NCBI RefSeq assembly: GCF_018812025.1
Contig: NC_063046.1
Coordinates: 526,328 to 590,327, forward strand
Length of the DNA stretch: 64,000 nt
Origin: Megalobrama amblycephala
Taxonomy: Eukaryota; Chordata; Actinopteri; Cypriniformes; Xenocyprididae
Direction of reading: 5' to 3'
The position numbers and the translations under genes are program-made. This document shows, in pieces, positions 22,653-34,236 of the stretch (within the stretch, counting starts at the first letter, position 1; each line of letters starts with the position of its first letter). The notes under the pieces were generated by a model. That model saw only the letters and a list, made by a program, of their open reading frames with translations. It had not been told where the DNA came from and did no database searches.

Positions 22653-23151
22653 CTAGAAATAGGCCCGCGGCCCGCAGGGCAGATTTCCGGATGGTCGGCT
22701 GGTAGTTTGTGTCTGATAGTGAACAGGCAAACACTGGTTGACAACGACATCACAAGCTACAACCACATAATAGTACTGAGACTGAACCTGAGCTCTACAC
22801 TTTCTATTTGAATCATAATAACTTTGAACAATGTACACTTTCAATGATTTCTTACTGATGCACAAGTTGCCACTGTATCTGACGCCTAGTTCATGGCAGA
22901 TTCCTTTAACTTTGTCCTTATCTTTTTTGCGGAGGAAGGACTGGCGAGGAGCTCTGCCACAGAGACCAGTTCTTGTTAGGTAACGTTCCCAAGCACTTCG
23001 ATCGCTTGTGTCAAAATTAGATGAGAGAATATGTTTCTGTTCAAAGTTATGATAAGCGTTGTTACTATTAACTGACTCGCAGGGAAACTCTGCCCATCCT
23101 TCGGTGATCATCAGAGTGACGAGGAGTACGAGGAGAACCGCCGATCTCATC
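22653..23151 (-). CDS. RNase A-superfamily protein (angiogenin-like)
   Basis: The 165-aa frame sits in one exon whose acceptor (TTGTTCTCAG) is one base before the ATG at 23150, the classic RNase A gene layout. Residues 1-20 are a signal peptide. FEQKHIL carries His40, matching the N-terminal catalytic His; CLPVHYQT carries His144, matching the C-terminal one. Eight Cys (24, 64, 85, 97, 118, 133, 140, 159) fit the disulfide fold. The usual CKxxNTF motif reads CGRAPRQSF, so the catalytic Lys is absent at its normal place and activity is doubtful. The protein is predicted to be secreted; family members act in host defence or vessel growth. A 5' untranslated exon lies upstream at 23761. Confidence 0.88.
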
Positions 23152-23760
23152 CTGAGAACAAGAGAATTAGAGCTTCAATGAGTTGTTAATAAGATAATGA
23201 ACACAAGCTAATGAACAGCTTCTACAACAAGGTTGCATGATTTTCTGAATATATCTAATAATAATAATATTTTATTAAAGGCCCACTGAAGTGCCTTGGA
23301 ACACACAGCTTTATTCATTGTGTTGATGTAATTTCCAATGAAACATGTAAATAGGTAGCTTCTAGAGAGCATTTGATTGGACAGAAGATTTGATGAGAAG
23401 CTGAAGTGCGATTTCATGTCATGAAAATCTGTGATCCATTTAAACAGCAGTGAGAGACTGTAAGTTTTGAATGCTTATTTTATCATTTAAATGCAAATTT
23501 TGTCATTGTTTTGGAACACACCAGTTTATTCATAACCTTAAGGCTAACATATTCATACTAAAAGCTAAAAAACTGAAATTTTGATTTCACTGGGACTTTA
23601 AATACTCTTATTTTGCAGTGAAACATTTGCCACATTTATATTTCTTGTTTTGTTTAATATTTTTATTTTATTAATTTTTCAAATGCCTGTTATAACTCTG
23701 AGATAACTGGGGCATTCTAAAATGCTTATTATATTTTTTTATAATTGTACATAGATTTAC

Positions 23761-23860
23761 CTGCGTGTCGTTCTTGAGCTCGTGAAAATGAAAGAGTCTT
23801 GTTGAGTCTGAGCTGGAGTTCAGAAAGTGTCTGAAATGCTCATTTGACCGATTTTTATTG
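23761..23860 (-). other. RNase gene 5' untranslated exon
   Basis: On the minus strand GACACGCAG is followed by GTAAATC, a donor at 23760, giving a 609-bp intron to the acceptor at 23152. The far end of the exon is inferred. CCAATAAAAATC near 23860 could be the TATA-like element. Confidence 0.5.
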
Positions 23861-23984
23861 GGTGTAAAAGAGGGAGGAGCGAAAATGAACCCATTTCTAG
23901 GAAATGCATCACAAACACGGTTCTTGCAATTGAGCAAAACTTAGTAGATGTTTTTGCATCTTTGTGATTCTGCCTTGAGGAAAT

Positions 23985-24180
23985 TCAGTAACGCTTTACA
24001 ATAAGATTCCATTTGTTAACATGAACTAACAATGATAAATACTCTTAAAGCATTTATTAATCTTAATGTTAATTTCAACATTTACTAATATATTAAAATT
24101 AAAAGTTGTGTGTGTCAATGTTGAAGGGTCCTGAGATAGAATGTTATTAAATTATTAAAGATTAATAAAAACTGTTACAA
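23985..24180. repeat. Dispersed fish repeat fragment
   Basis: AACGCTTTACAATAAGATTC and GTTAACATGAACTAACAATG are the start of a very common teleost repeat with a hAT-like end. Its other end is not found. Confidence 0.5.
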
Positions 24181-24184
24181 ATGT

Positions 24185-24621
24185 ATTGTTCATTGTTTTT
24201 TATTTTTTATTTATCCTTTATTTTACCAGGAATCCATTGAGATATAAATCTCTTCTACCAGGGAGTGCTGGCCAAAAAAGTTTCACATTACAAACACATA
24301 AAACCGAAAATATAAGAAAAAAGTATTTTCCAGCAATCAAATGAAGAACACGACACGTTTCCTTATAGGACTCCAAAATATTCAAAGTTGGGAGTGCTTC
24401 TAACATCATAATTCTCTGAATTTCATTCTGGAACCTATATGAGCATAAGAGGAAAAGGCAGTTTTGCCAAACTCAGAATATGCTCTATAGGAACAATTAA
24501 AAGATGATCTACTCCTTAAATTACAACTTTAATAAAATAAGAGATGACAGATATAAGTTGGCAATTTGCCTAATAATGGCTTGACAATAAACAGCATATG
24601 CATTTTTCTCTTTTGGTACAA
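24185..24621. repeat. Dispersed repeat, left half
   Basis: The sequence from TTTATTTTACCAGGAATCCA to GGTACAAGGAGGACC resembles a LINE-derived fish repeat (CATTGAGATATAAATCTCT). It is interrupted by the fold-back element and resumes at 25603 to about 25800. Confidence 0.5.
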
Positions 24622-24629
24622 GGAGGACC

Positions 24630-25594
24630 GGTAACACTTTAGAATAACTCACGCTATGAAGCATTAGTTAAGCATTAGTAAATAGTTAATTCATCATTTA
24701 TAAAACATTAATAGACATTAGTAAGCCATTTATAAATACAGCTATAAATGCTTTGTTCTTGATTTATAAGCATATCTATAATGAGTTTAATAATTGTATT
24801 TTCATACTTTATTAATGATCAATTTATCATTTCTAAATTATGTATTACATTATTCACAAACCAGTAATTTAGGAGTTGTCAGTGGTTCATAAGATCATTT
24901 AGGAAGTGTAAGTAAATGATTAATAAAATATTTAAATGTACATTTATGCATCTTATTATTTAGACATATAGAATTAGTTACTCAGTGTGTTAATAAATGC
25001 TTTATTAACATATTCCTAGTGTCAAAACTACCTCGGTACTAACTTTAAAACATTAGAGAACAGCAGTGCAGAAGATCACTGAACCTTTAAATCTCATTTA
25101 TAAAAGCTTTACAAAGCATAAATAGTCCTCACTTTAGATGAGCTCACAAAAATAGTTAACTGACTACTTCTAAATGTTTTATAACTACCTGAATTAATCA
25201 TGAAATGCAGTAGGAATATGTGTTAATAAAACATTTACTAACACACTAAGTAACTATTACTATGTGTCTAAATAATAAGATGTATAAATTAATGTTTAAA
25301 TAGTTTATTAATCATTTACTTACACTTACTAAATGAACTACTGACAACTCCTTAATAACTGGTTTGTAAATAATGTAATACTTAATTTAGAAATGATAAA
25401 TTGATCATTAATAAAGTATGAAAATACAATTATTAAACACATTATAGATATGCTTATAAATCAAGAATAAAGCAATTATAGCTGTATTTATAAACTACTT
25501 ACTAATGTCTATTAATGCTTTATAAGTGATGAAATAACTATTAACTAATGCTTAACTAATGCTTCATAGTGTGCAGTTATTATAAAGTGTTACC
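24630..25594. mobile_element. 965-bp fold-back hAT-like element
   Basis: The ends GGTAACACTTTA and TAAAGTGTTACC are perfect inverted repeats, and the inverted arms (24630-25018 and 25211-25594) stay alignable almost throughout, leaving a spacer of about 190 bp. An 8-bp target duplication GGAGGACC flanks it at 24622-24629 and 25595-25602. No ORF is present. The 8-bp duplication fits hAT transposition of a non-autonomous element. Confidence 0.93.
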
Positions 25595-25602
25595 GGAGGA
25601 CC

Positions 25603-26930
25603 AACCAATTTATACAAATTACAATTATGATGCATTCGTCACAAATCGTATTGCAACATGATATATACAGTCCAACTTCTTCAGTAAAGATAGGTTTGCA
25701 TGCATATAAATCACATCACCATAATCCAGCACTGACAGGAAACAACTTTAGATCATTCTCTTTTTAGCTTCAAAGGGGAAACATTTCTCTAAATTAACTT
25801 ATCGCTCATTCACATTCACTTTATCTGAACTGACAACAGATATAAAGCACATGAGATTTTAGATCTTTCTCTTTTCTTCCTTCAACTGCATATTAACGTA
25901 ACTTATTGTACAAAGAAAATCCTGGGAGAATATACCCACTTAATCACATTAAACAGAGCAATGTCTGACATATTATATATTATATGACTAAATAAAAACG
26001 AAATAAAATAACCGAATGTCATACATGCATGTCATCACATACTCTGATTCTCTTTCTTAACAGTATATCCCCATATAGTTGATTAATAATATCAAACTAT
26101 CACAAATTGGCTCAGTTTGCATGAACTAATGCACATCAAACAACATGTGACGCAGTTGATTTTAACAACTCATATGATTGAACTCCGATTGTTTTTTTTT
26201 TTTATGACAAACTATCCTTTATCTCTTTTTCGGCATGCATATTTCAATATTTTCTCATCATCAGTTAGTTATCAATCATATTTCTTACCATAAACCATTA
26301 ATTGAACAGGTATGACTGATTACAGCGCAATAACGGAAGTAGTTTTTATAAACGTGCTTTAGAAAAAACATTACTGGTGTACATCTGAGTCAAAACAATG
26401 GCTCTGACATATTTTAAGATCTGCTTTCAAATAAAACAGCTCAACAATGCATTTTAGTCTGGGACTAACTTAAGCCTCATCTGTGGAACCGGGGGTAAGT
26501 CTGACTTTGGAATGTGATTCTTGAGCAGACATACATGGACCTCAGGGGACTTGTGGATATTAAAAAAAAAAAAAAAGTATTTATATAATACACCTATAAT
26601 AATAATAATAATAATCAAAATATTAACATAATATTATCAATCATCAGCATAATTCATAATTGATTGATTTATTTACCTGTCTAATAATTTAGCCTATTTT
26701 ATTATAAGCTTTTTTATTTATTTTATCTTAGACATATTTTATTTACATTTCAAGCTTATTTTATTTTAAGATTTTTTATTTTATTTTATGCTTTTTTAAA
26801 GCATATTTTATTTATCTTATTTTATTTCAAGCTCTTTCAGTTGTAGTGTCAGTGTTGTCCAGTAGGAGGAGACTATCTATCAGGAGACACTGACCTCTGC
26901 TGGACAGCTGCAGGAACAGCATGTGAAAAT
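25603..26930. other. AT-rich intergenic sequence
   Basis: The first 200 bp complete the repeat interrupted by the fold-back element. After that I see no gene. The stretch 26690-26840 is a degenerate TTATTTTA-rich tract like that at 39900-40350. Confidence 0.5.
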
Positions 26931-26989
26931 GAATATAGATCATCAGGATCAAGTCATTTAGAAATACCAAGGGTTCACTCAAAGCAAGG

Positions 26990-27106
26990 AGAGTCTGCTT
27001 TTAGCTGTTACCAGCTTCCAGAAGAGATCCGATGTGCTCCAACAGTATTCACATTCAAATCCAGACTCAAAACACTTCTGTTTAGCTGTGCATTCACTGA
27101 CTGAGC
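26990..27106 (+). mobile_element. LINE ORF C-terminal fragment
   Basis: The plus strand reads LPEEIRCAP then FKSRLKTLLF and stops near 27105, which is the usual C-terminus of CR1/L2-type LINE polyproteins. Nothing upstream in frame remains. Confidence 0.65.
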
Positions 27107-27536
27107 ACTGTGGTATGTCCGAACTCTTTTACTTGTTTTTGCATTTTATATCAATCTTTTATGTATAATCTTTTATATAATTATAATTATTTCTGACTTT
27201 TAATGCATTTTAAATCTTGCTGTCTGGTTGAAAGAGCTGGGAGAGTTAGGAAGTAAGGATTTGTTATCCCTGGATGGAGCTCTGACAGAGTTAGTCCAGG
27301 AAGATTTGTCTGTAAGCAGAGGCGTAAATCCCGCCATCTGAGTGCTGTCCACCCCAAAACAATATAATGAAAAACTACGTATTGTAAATACATGATACAT
27401 ACTTAAAATAATTGTGTAAGTAGTAAAGCAATACAAACGCAAAAGGGCGTTTTAAGTTTAGAAACATTTTGAGTCACACCTCCCTTGCCTCACAGTGGTT
27501 TGGTCACACTTTTGTGTGTGGTGTGTACAAGTCCGG
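27107..27536. other. Unassigned sequence
   Basis: No supported gene. The small frames on the minus strand at 27187-27442 overlap each other and lack any recognisable domain. Confidence 0.4.
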
Positions 27537-27818
27537 CAGTGTTGCCAAGTCTGCGGTTTTTCCTTTGATTGGGCTACTTTTACACTGTTGCCACGGGTTG
27601 TTTTTCATGTCTGCGGGTTGAAGTGACCCCAAATAATATGATATTTAGCCCCTGGAATGCAACTTTCACCTGAGGAACCCCACAAAAAAAACGCCAATTT
27701 TAACCCCCGCAACACAAATTTTACCATGGGACCCCCTATAAGAACGCGATTGGGCTAGTTTTGGGCTAGATTTGAGTAGCAATTGGGCGGGTTTTGTTGT
27801 GAAAACCTGGCAACCCTG
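27537..27818. mobile_element. MITE with CAGTGTTGCC ends
   Basis: The start CAGTGTTGCCAAG and the inverted end CAGGGTTGCCAGG form imperfect terminal repeats of hAT type. An 8-bp target duplication is not evident. It has no ORF. Confidence 0.5.
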
Positions 27819-28380
27819 CCGGCGGGAGAGAACAGGGGCATGTTCAAGCTCAAACCGGTGCGCAACATTTTGCTACGGTTTCCGGGTTGAACGTCATGTT
27901 TCCTGGAAACGGTGTGTAACGGGTTTGAGATACGTTTTCTCTTGTTTGGTGGTGTGTCAGAAATGTCAGCCCAATCAGCATCAACATGTATATAAACCAA
28001 GCAGTATTAAAAAAACAGCTCATAAATGTAATTAAGATTCACAAGAGCAAGTATGTTTACACATGTTTATTTACATTAATGGCAAAATAACTAGAGGTTT
28101 AGATGTTGATGATTGGTTGAAAATGTTTGGTTTGGTCACCATTATGGCAATCAATATTTGCTTTAGTTGCGCAGTTTGACTTTTTAAGATTTGTATTAAT
28201 AGTTAATATTAATAGTTTGAGTTTAAAATGTTTAGTTTACAATATCTTTTTGAAAAACTCTTTAAAACAATGTTAGAGTTCATATTGTAGAATTACAGGC
28301 TTGTTATGATTAATAATACAAAGTAATAACATATCAATAGATTAGATTCTAGATGACATCAGTGAATCAGACCACTACAT
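27819..28380. other. Unassigned sequence
   Basis: I see no gene. The segment 28085-28165 (GAGGTTTAGATGTTGATGAT ... TTGCTTTAGTTG) also occurs near 43110-43200, so it is a dispersed repeat. Confidence 0.45.
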
Positions 28381-28480
28381 CAGGGGTTCCCAAACTTTTC
28401 AGCACACGACCCCCAAAATAATGATGTCAGTGACTCGTGACCCCCACTATCTTCGGAAGTGGTTAAAGTATACAAACGTC

Positions 28481-28546
<66 letters not shown>

Positions 28547-28560
28547 CAGATGACATTTAT
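28381..28560 (+). repeat. hAT left-end fragment with an AT microsatellite
   Basis: CAGGGGTTCCCAAACTTTTC at 28381 is a typical hAT terminal repeat followed by the GACCCCC-rich segment of that family. A pure TA run occupies 28482-28543. The matching right end was not found. Confidence 0.65.
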
Positions 28561-29492
28561 CATTTATGAGACTAAAAGTCGAATTTATGACTGTCATATA
28601 ATTTACTTTGTCATAAATGACTTTTCATGTCATAAACATGACTTTTTAAATCACAATTTTGACTTACTATGTCATAATTTTGATGGTTGTGTTTTGGTGT
28701 AGTATGTTGTAGCAAATTAACTCAAAGGGGAAATATTAATAATTATTCATAACTCATTATGATTATTAATTATGATTAATTATGAATATGTAAATCTGTT
28801 AATCAGATTAACTGGATGTAGTTACATTAAGATTAATATTACAATCAATGAACCTGCTCGTGCAGTGAACGCTCAGTGTTGATTGTTTATTAATTCTAAG
28901 AAATGTTAATTTCCAAATTATGGAAAAATAACGTTCTTATTGTACCATACTACTCAGAGCACCTAGTCGGGATCTAAATCACTTAAGAGGCAATTAATTT
29001 ATTAGCAGACGGAGTCAGAACCACACATGTATTGTGCACAATCTTTATTAACTAACTCACAAACACATAACATACAACAAAGGTCACACACATACGTACT
29101 GTAGGTAAGAATGAGTAATGATAGGGTTGAACCGGAAGAGGTACTGTTAGAGGTACTGTAGAGCTACAGCTATAGGAAAAAGTCAAAGACCATCTGGAAA
29201 GGAATCATCAGTTTCTTTTAGCAATAGCAAAGGTAAGTCTTACAAATCAATACTAAATCGCTGTTTAGTGTTAAAATGTACGATACTTGCAAGATGCCTT
29301 TAGGCTGAGGAGTGTCAGATCGCCAGGTTGAGGAGAGATCTTGAGGATTTCATCTGAAGTTGTTGCCAGTCTTTTCTAATTTGGATGTTGAGCACATGGC
29401 TAGTTTGTAGGCCTAGAGAGGCCTGCCACAAGGAGGTCCGTTCGGTCGTCCAGAAGCAAGGAAAGAAAGGGAGTGGCATTGTTCTCTAGCTT
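28561..29492. other. Unassigned, possibly LTR-derived
   Basis: On the minus strand the segment near 29060-28960 has AATAAAGATTGTGCACAATA followed by GTCTGCTAATAAA, which could be the R/U5 part of an LTR. No second LTR or target duplication is visible, so this stays open. Confidence 0.25.
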
Positions 29493-29496
29493 TTAA

Positions 29497-31235
29497 CACT
29501 CTGAGGTCTGAAAACGCGGCGGCGCGTTTTGCAGGTTTTTTTTCACATTGCAGCAAAACAGACTTAAAATACTCCGTCATTTTTTGTCATAGAGACATAA
29601 GTAATATATCAATTGAAACTATAGAATATCTTCTTTTATTTGTATACACTCAGAGTAAAAACACAATGTTGTGCTTTTTGTAAAATAAAGAAAACTAACA
29701 TGATGCGTGATCTCTCGTCTCCCTCTGAACGAAGTCCAATCTGATAGTTCTCAGAAAATGAACTGTAACTTAGTGAATACTAATCACAGAAAAATTAAAC
29801 TTATGTCTAAAAAAACGTTAAGATGTCAGGTTTTAAATCATGCAAGTCAAATCGAAAACAAACCTTCTGTGTTTATGTAATCTGTATGAAAAGAGAGCCA
29901 TGTCAGAAGTCCGTGATTCAGCTCATTATCCGCTAATGCGGCCACGCCCACGGAGCCAGCGCTATTCAGACGCAAATTCAGAGGCAATACATGCATTCAT
30001 CGTCTCAATCGTGTATTTATTGTCTTGAAAAGTGTTTATCTGGATGTCATGGTTAGCGATCTCTAGAAGACATGCAGTTAGTTCCTGTTTTCTTTTCTTC
30101 TATAGATGAATTTTAGATGAGTTTTTGTTTCTTTAGCGCCCTCCGGCTGCAGAATGAATTGGAAACTCCATTCATGGAATAGCCTCTTCTTCTTTTAGAT
30201 GAATTTGTGGACTAAAAATGCACAGAGAGCGCCCTCCGACTTCAAGGATGAATTGAAAACACCAGCGCTCATAGTAATGACAATGAATATTAAATAAATA
30301 TAACTCCTCTGTATAGAAAATTGACATAAGCATATGAGAATCCAATATTTCTCCAAATGTGAATGCTTTTATTGGAGTCTCACACACATGATGTACAGAT
30401 AGTCTATGCAGTGTGTGCATTAATTTGAACCACGACAGCTATTATGGGAGTGGCTTGATGAAGTGCAGGAGATGCAGATAACTTGATCTTGACCCTTAAG
30501 AAACTTTAATGCTGTCAAATCTGCTTCAACTGTAAATTATTTGCTAATTACAACAATGATCTAAAAGCCTATATTCAGACTCTTTGCATCACAAAAATAC
30601 ATTATATTTTAAAGTATAATATAAAACCATTACTTTATATTGTAATAATATTTTTCTGTATGTTTCATATATCATGATGAGCTTGAGACATCACAGAAGG
30701 TTTTTTTCACAGCCTACCTGACTGAAATGCCTCATTAATATGCAAGTCATTTCAGCTCATTACTATGCAATTCTTTTGTCTTCTCAGGTGAGAATGGCCC
30801 ATTATTCAGTGGTGATTCACGCCTCCACACATACTGTGTTTCTTGGCAAAAAGTGTCTTACAAAAACTAAATCAATATATTGTTTTATATGAAGGAGTAG
30901 GCAGCATAATTTTTACATGATTTTGAAGCAAAAACTTTTAGTTTACAACCTCCAATACCCTAAAGTATTGTGAACACAGATTTACTATACTTTTTTTGGC
31001 CTTATTTCAGTGACTTAAGTTTTTTTGTTTTTTCAATAACCACGCATAAATGTTATTTCTTCAAAAACACAAACATGTACATACATGCTCCTCACATATT
31101 ATTGTAGCCTAGTTTGTGCTGAATACAGTGTAATGACACTTTTTCCATTAATATGTTTATGAACAACTGAAAAAAGCACAAATGTCAGGGCATGTCAAAA
31201 CTCCAGGCCCCAAATCAGCCTCAGACTCCAGAGGG
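29497..31235 (-). mobile_element. TTAA-target non-autonomous DNA element, copy 2
   Basis: It is flanked by TTAA at 29493-29496 and 31236-31239. Ends are CACTCTGAGGTCTGA and CCTCAGACTCCAGAGGG. At 1739 bp it is the longest of the four copies. A GC palindrome (AAAACGCG..GGCGCGTTTT) lies at 29512-29531. No transposase. Confidence 0.92.
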
Positions 31236-31239
31236 TTAA

Positions 31240-32159
31240 CCTCTGGTCAAAGTCCAACCTCTTAAGGTTGATGCAGCCAATGAAGGTGTTGTATTTCCGG
31301 GTGACAACACACCCCTTGTCCAGGCTTTTATGACCAAGCTGAGTCTTTGAATAAGAACTATTAAAGATTCTTGTAATACTTATGTGTTGCGCAGGGATGG
31401 ACATACCGCATACACAAGCATTTAAATCTTCCCAATACAAACCCATAGACACTAAACATGGCATGATTGAAGTTACCTTAAATGTATCATAAAACATACA
31501 CATACATACGTGAAAACAATGATTGTAATACAGCAACAGTAATAATGGATACCATTTCCTGGGATTGTGCATGTTCATTTATAGAACAGTCTGTCTATAC
31601 ATTAATGCAAGAGAGTCTGTGTTATGTGTGGATAATGCAGGAAAGATGCACATTTTTGTGTGTCTCTTCTCTGCTATCCATGCGGCATTTATTGGTGCAA
31701 TAAAACTTGTAACAGAGAACTTCTCTGGGGATGGAAGCCAGACCCCAGAGTGAGCTTAAAACTATTGGTCAACTAACAAATAACTGTGTCTGATTTGTCT
31801 CAGTCATTACAATGTTAACAAATTTTATGCTGCACAAAAAATGGGCTTATAATAAACTTGAACCTTGAACCTTAATTTATATTTATATTCTTTAAGTCAT
31901 ACATTTGACTTTGTCATAACTTTTCATCTCATAAATTATGACTTCATCATAATTATAATTTTAGAAAGCATGATGTGGCAGAAAGAGGCTTTCATACATT
32001 AGAGACAGACTTTATAAAAAAAAAAATTGGAATCACTAAAGATTCCTTATAGTGAAAAAGATTCTTAAGATTATTAAAATAATAAAAGGGGGGGAAAAAT
32101 TATTTTAAGAACTGGTCATTGAAAGGTTCTTTGTGGTTCTTTAATGTGAGCTGACCAGA
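31240..32159. other. Unassigned sequence before duplication copy A2
   Basis: No gene is supported. AATAAAACTTGTAACAGAGA near 31700 looks like an LTR polyadenylation region on the plus strand, but no LTR boundary could be set. The last part may also belong to the A duplication, which cannot be tested because the other copy starts at the window edge. Confidence 0.3.
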
Positions 32160-33348
32160 AGTGGAACATCAAGCAGGTTCACCAACAACCTCCTTGCATT
32201 CACACAGTGCACTAAAATAAAGTGGCTGGAGTATTTAATTTTGACATTTAAATACTTACATAACATTAAAAAATTATAAATAAAAAAATAAAAAAATAAG
32301 AATAATGCAAGCAGATGTGTCAATGTCTCATGCAGATCCCTTATAGGAAAGATGTTCCAGTCAGGTTCACCAGGTCTTTAGTCAAATGTACACAAAATGT
32401 CAGGAAAATCAGTGGATTAGACCAGAAACAAAGCTTTGAGTTGAGCAGAAGATGACAAATTGACCTCAGTGATTCTCTACGACTTCAGATAAATTCTTGA
32501 TCTTATCAGACAATAAAACGGCACAAACATGTATTTTTATCCACATGTACTGTAACTGAACACATGTTTAATGTCACTTACAACATATCTTTGATCTAGA
32601 TTAGTTTGTTCATAGTTTTTTAAAGAAGAGGGCATCACACAACCTGTGTGTCGTCACACATGATTCCATAAAGGTGATCTAAACGTCCAGGTTTATCTGT
32701 AAATCTGCTTTCTTTTTTTTTGCCAGTTTTTGTGGGTTTTCATTTTCAGATTCCCCTAATGTTGCACAAAATGAGATCACAAATGAGATCTTTTTAATTG
32801 TTTCTCTTCGGTAAATGGAGGGCATAAGACAACATTCTTTACTCAAGAACTCTAACATTTCTCATCAGTTTGTTCCCAGATCTGCTATTCATATTCATTT
32901 TAGCTCAATACACAGCAAAATTACTTTCATCCTCAGTTTTTTAGTCTTGTTTTCCAGTACAAATATCAAAATATTCTTAAATTGAGATACATTTTCTAAG
33001 GAGCAAAACTACTTTAAGTTGATAAGTTGAAGACTTAATATGAAGTCTTGTTCACTGAAAATTATCAAAATAAATTGAGTTGAAGCTTAAAACAAAAACA
33101 AATATCTGCCTATGGGGTTAGAAAAATCAGCTTAATTTAAAGGGAAAACAAGTTTATTTTTCTGACTCCATTGGCAGATATTTGTTCCTGTTTAAAAAAT
33201 CACTCATTTTGCTTATGTATCTTGATTTAAGAATGTTTAGATATTTGTACTGGAAAACAAGTAATTATTTATTTATTTATTTATTTTTATTTATTTTTTT
33301 TTCCCCTGAAGGAATTTTGTAAAGTTGATACTCAATGAATTCCTGAGA

Positions 33349-33629
33349 TATATAAGAGCAATTCTACAGTTCTCTTGGCTCTTTTGTCTTTTTGTGACTT
33401 TATTGAAGTACCAAACACCAGCTGTCTTTACCCAGCCTGTCAGTATTTTCCATTGCATGACCTCATTTAATGTGTTTTGAATAATAGGCTTCATGTTTCA
33501 AGCAAATTAAGGATGAAAATCAGTCTGTCATTCAGAAGGGTCGTGAAGCAAACAAGAAGACCAGAAAGCAAGAAAAAGCAGAACCAAAGTAGTCAGAGTG
33601 CTTTAACAGATCTGAGTTCAGCACAACAG
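33349..33629 (+). promoter_or_regulatory. Lectin A2 TATA region and 5' untranslated exon
   Basis: TATATAAG at about 33349 precedes an untranslated exon that ends at 33629 (CACAACAG then GTGAGTCAG). The next acceptor, TGCTGTTGACAG, lies 8 bp before the start codon at 34237. The transcription start is inferred. Confidence 0.5.
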
Positions 33630-34236
33630 GTGAGTCAGAAACTTTTCTCAATTTTTATCAACAGTTCACAAGTTGCTTTCTAGAAAAGATATCTGAACAT
33701 GCTTCAAACAAGACACATTATTATTAAGGCTTGTCTTCATATTTTGATACTGCATTAAAAATCTTTCGATGATTACATTTATTCATTTAGCAGACGCTCT
33801 TATCCAAAGTGACTTACAAATGATGAATAAAAATTTCTAAACATTCTTAAATCAAGATGAGATGCAAATTGACAGAAGATAAAAGGTCTTGTTTTCTGAA
33901 AAATTTATTTAAAATTGAAGTGAGTTTGTGCTTTAAACCAGAACAAATATCTGCCAGTGAGGTCAGAAAAATCAACTTAAGATTATTTGTCTAACCTTGT
34001 TCTCATGAATCCGCTTAATTTATCAACTCACTTAATTTTGATCAATTCTCCAAAGAAATAGTTCTGTGTCATTGTGCTTCTCCAGTAAATATATCTTGAT
34101 TTAAGAACATTAGGATATTTGTACTGGAAAACAAGACAAAAATACGGAGGAAGAACTTTTGCATGCGTAACCTATTATGTTTAGGCATTATTTGAGTTCT
34201 TAGTTTGTCGATATTTGCTGTTGACAGGACAGAGTC

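Noticed and set aside
28421..28702. 93-codon plus frame
   Set aside because: About 20 codons are a Tyr-Ile run translated from the TA microsatellite; the rest lacks any domain.
31700..31760. Possible solo LTR end
   Set aside because: Only a polyadenylation-like motif is seen; no TG..CA ends or target duplication could be set, so it is noted as unassigned.
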